Assembly: GCF_040939455.1 (NCBI RefSeq)
Contig: NC_134108.1
Span: forward strand, 82,876,001 to 82,940,000
DNA from: Microcebus murinus
Taxonomy: Eukaryota; Chordata; Mammalia; Primates; Cheirogaleidae
Length of the DNA: 64,000 nt
Direction: 5' to 3'
Shown: positions 63,799 through 64,000 of the stretch, in pieces
Numbering within the stretch: position 1 is the stretch's first letter
Layout of the letters: each line of letters starts with the position of its first letter
Notes under the pieces: model-generated
Database searches by the model: none
What the model saw: the letters and a program-made list of their open reading frames with translations, nothing else
Told to the model about the DNA's origin: nothing
Made by a program: the position numbers and the translations under genes

Positions 63799-64000
63799 AT
63801 GGAATACTACTTAGTCATAAAAAAGAAGGAAATCATGTCTTTTGCAGCAACTTGGATGGAACTGGAGACCATTATCATGAGTGAAATATTTCAGGAATGG
63901 AAAAACAAATAGTACATGTTTTCACTTATAAGTGAAGGATAAGCCATGTGTATGCATGGTCATACATAATGGCATAATGGACATTGGAGACTCAGAAGAG
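63691..64000 (+). mobile_element. L1 3' end, sense (host element resumes)
   Basis: Picks up the host L1 left at 59842: 'gatatcgaatcaacctaagtg', 'ggaatactacttagtcata', 'gcaacttggatggaactgg', 'gtgaaggataagccatg'. It runs off the end of the window. A (CA)n tract of 32 bp at 63766-63797 has grown inside it. Confidence 0.92.
63766..63797 (+). repeat. CA microsatellite within L1
   Basis: (AC)16 replacing the usual 'tatacaca' of the L1 3' region. Confidence 0.95.

Overview
The window is vertebrate nuclear DNA: AT-rich, no operons, no open frame with a credible cellular start other than one retrocopy, and dense with LINE-1, Alu, MIR, L2, LTR and DNA-transposon fossils. The Alu copies are dimeric and carry the '...gctgtgagctaggctgacgcc...' right arm and the 'ggccaactgatatatata' linker that I associate with strepsirrhine primates (lemurs, galagos), so a strepsirrhine is the best guess. 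I see no exon of an ordinary intron-containing gene, no rRNA or tRNA gene and no CRISPR. This looks like intergenic or deep intronic sequence whose history is written by transposons.

Layout. 1-9 kb: MIR and L2 scraps, a Tigger-like DNA transposon (about 793-1832), an ancient sense L1 split by another repeat (1960-3830), and a diverged 131-bp direct duplication (5099/6416). 9-18 kb: a MaLR-type LTR (10981-11344), an L2 3' end, a well-bounded retroviral solo LTR on the minus strand (12913-13496) and an antisense L1 3' end (16105-17160). 18.8-21.9 kb: an LTR-like repeat split by a complete-length mariner (19148-20448, TA target duplication), directly followed by a full-length RPS4X retrocopy with an intact 263-codon frame (20993-21784, minus). 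22-34 kb: Alu copies, an LTR-like block with TATA box and poly(A) signal (about 29750-30330), MIR, and an antisense L1M. 34.8-37.3 kb: an L1 with a 5' inversion. 38-56 kb: a truncated L1 with a perfect 15-bp target duplication, a young Alu with target duplication (41171), ancient L1 sequence, two more Alus and two minus-strand MaLR LTRs.

The most structured part is 56967-64000: a sense L1 holds a 450-bp TA-flanked Tc1/mariner-type MITE and an antisense L1 3' fragment, which in turn holds a younger L1 (59923-63591) bounded by a 15-bp target duplication. That younger L1 has a twin-priming structure: the ORF2 3' half on the minus strand is joined head to head to an almost complete 5'UTR plus ORF1 start on the plus strand. 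The inversion places an L1 5'UTR beside an open ORF2 fragment and gives it a new ATG.

Nothing here amounts to a new biological system with cooperating genes. The items most worth following are the head-to-head L1 with its fusion frame, the nested stack, the mariner and MITE families, the RPS4X retrocopy, and a few stretches of open frame I could not identify. Repeat family names were assigned by eye and should be confirmed with a repeat library.
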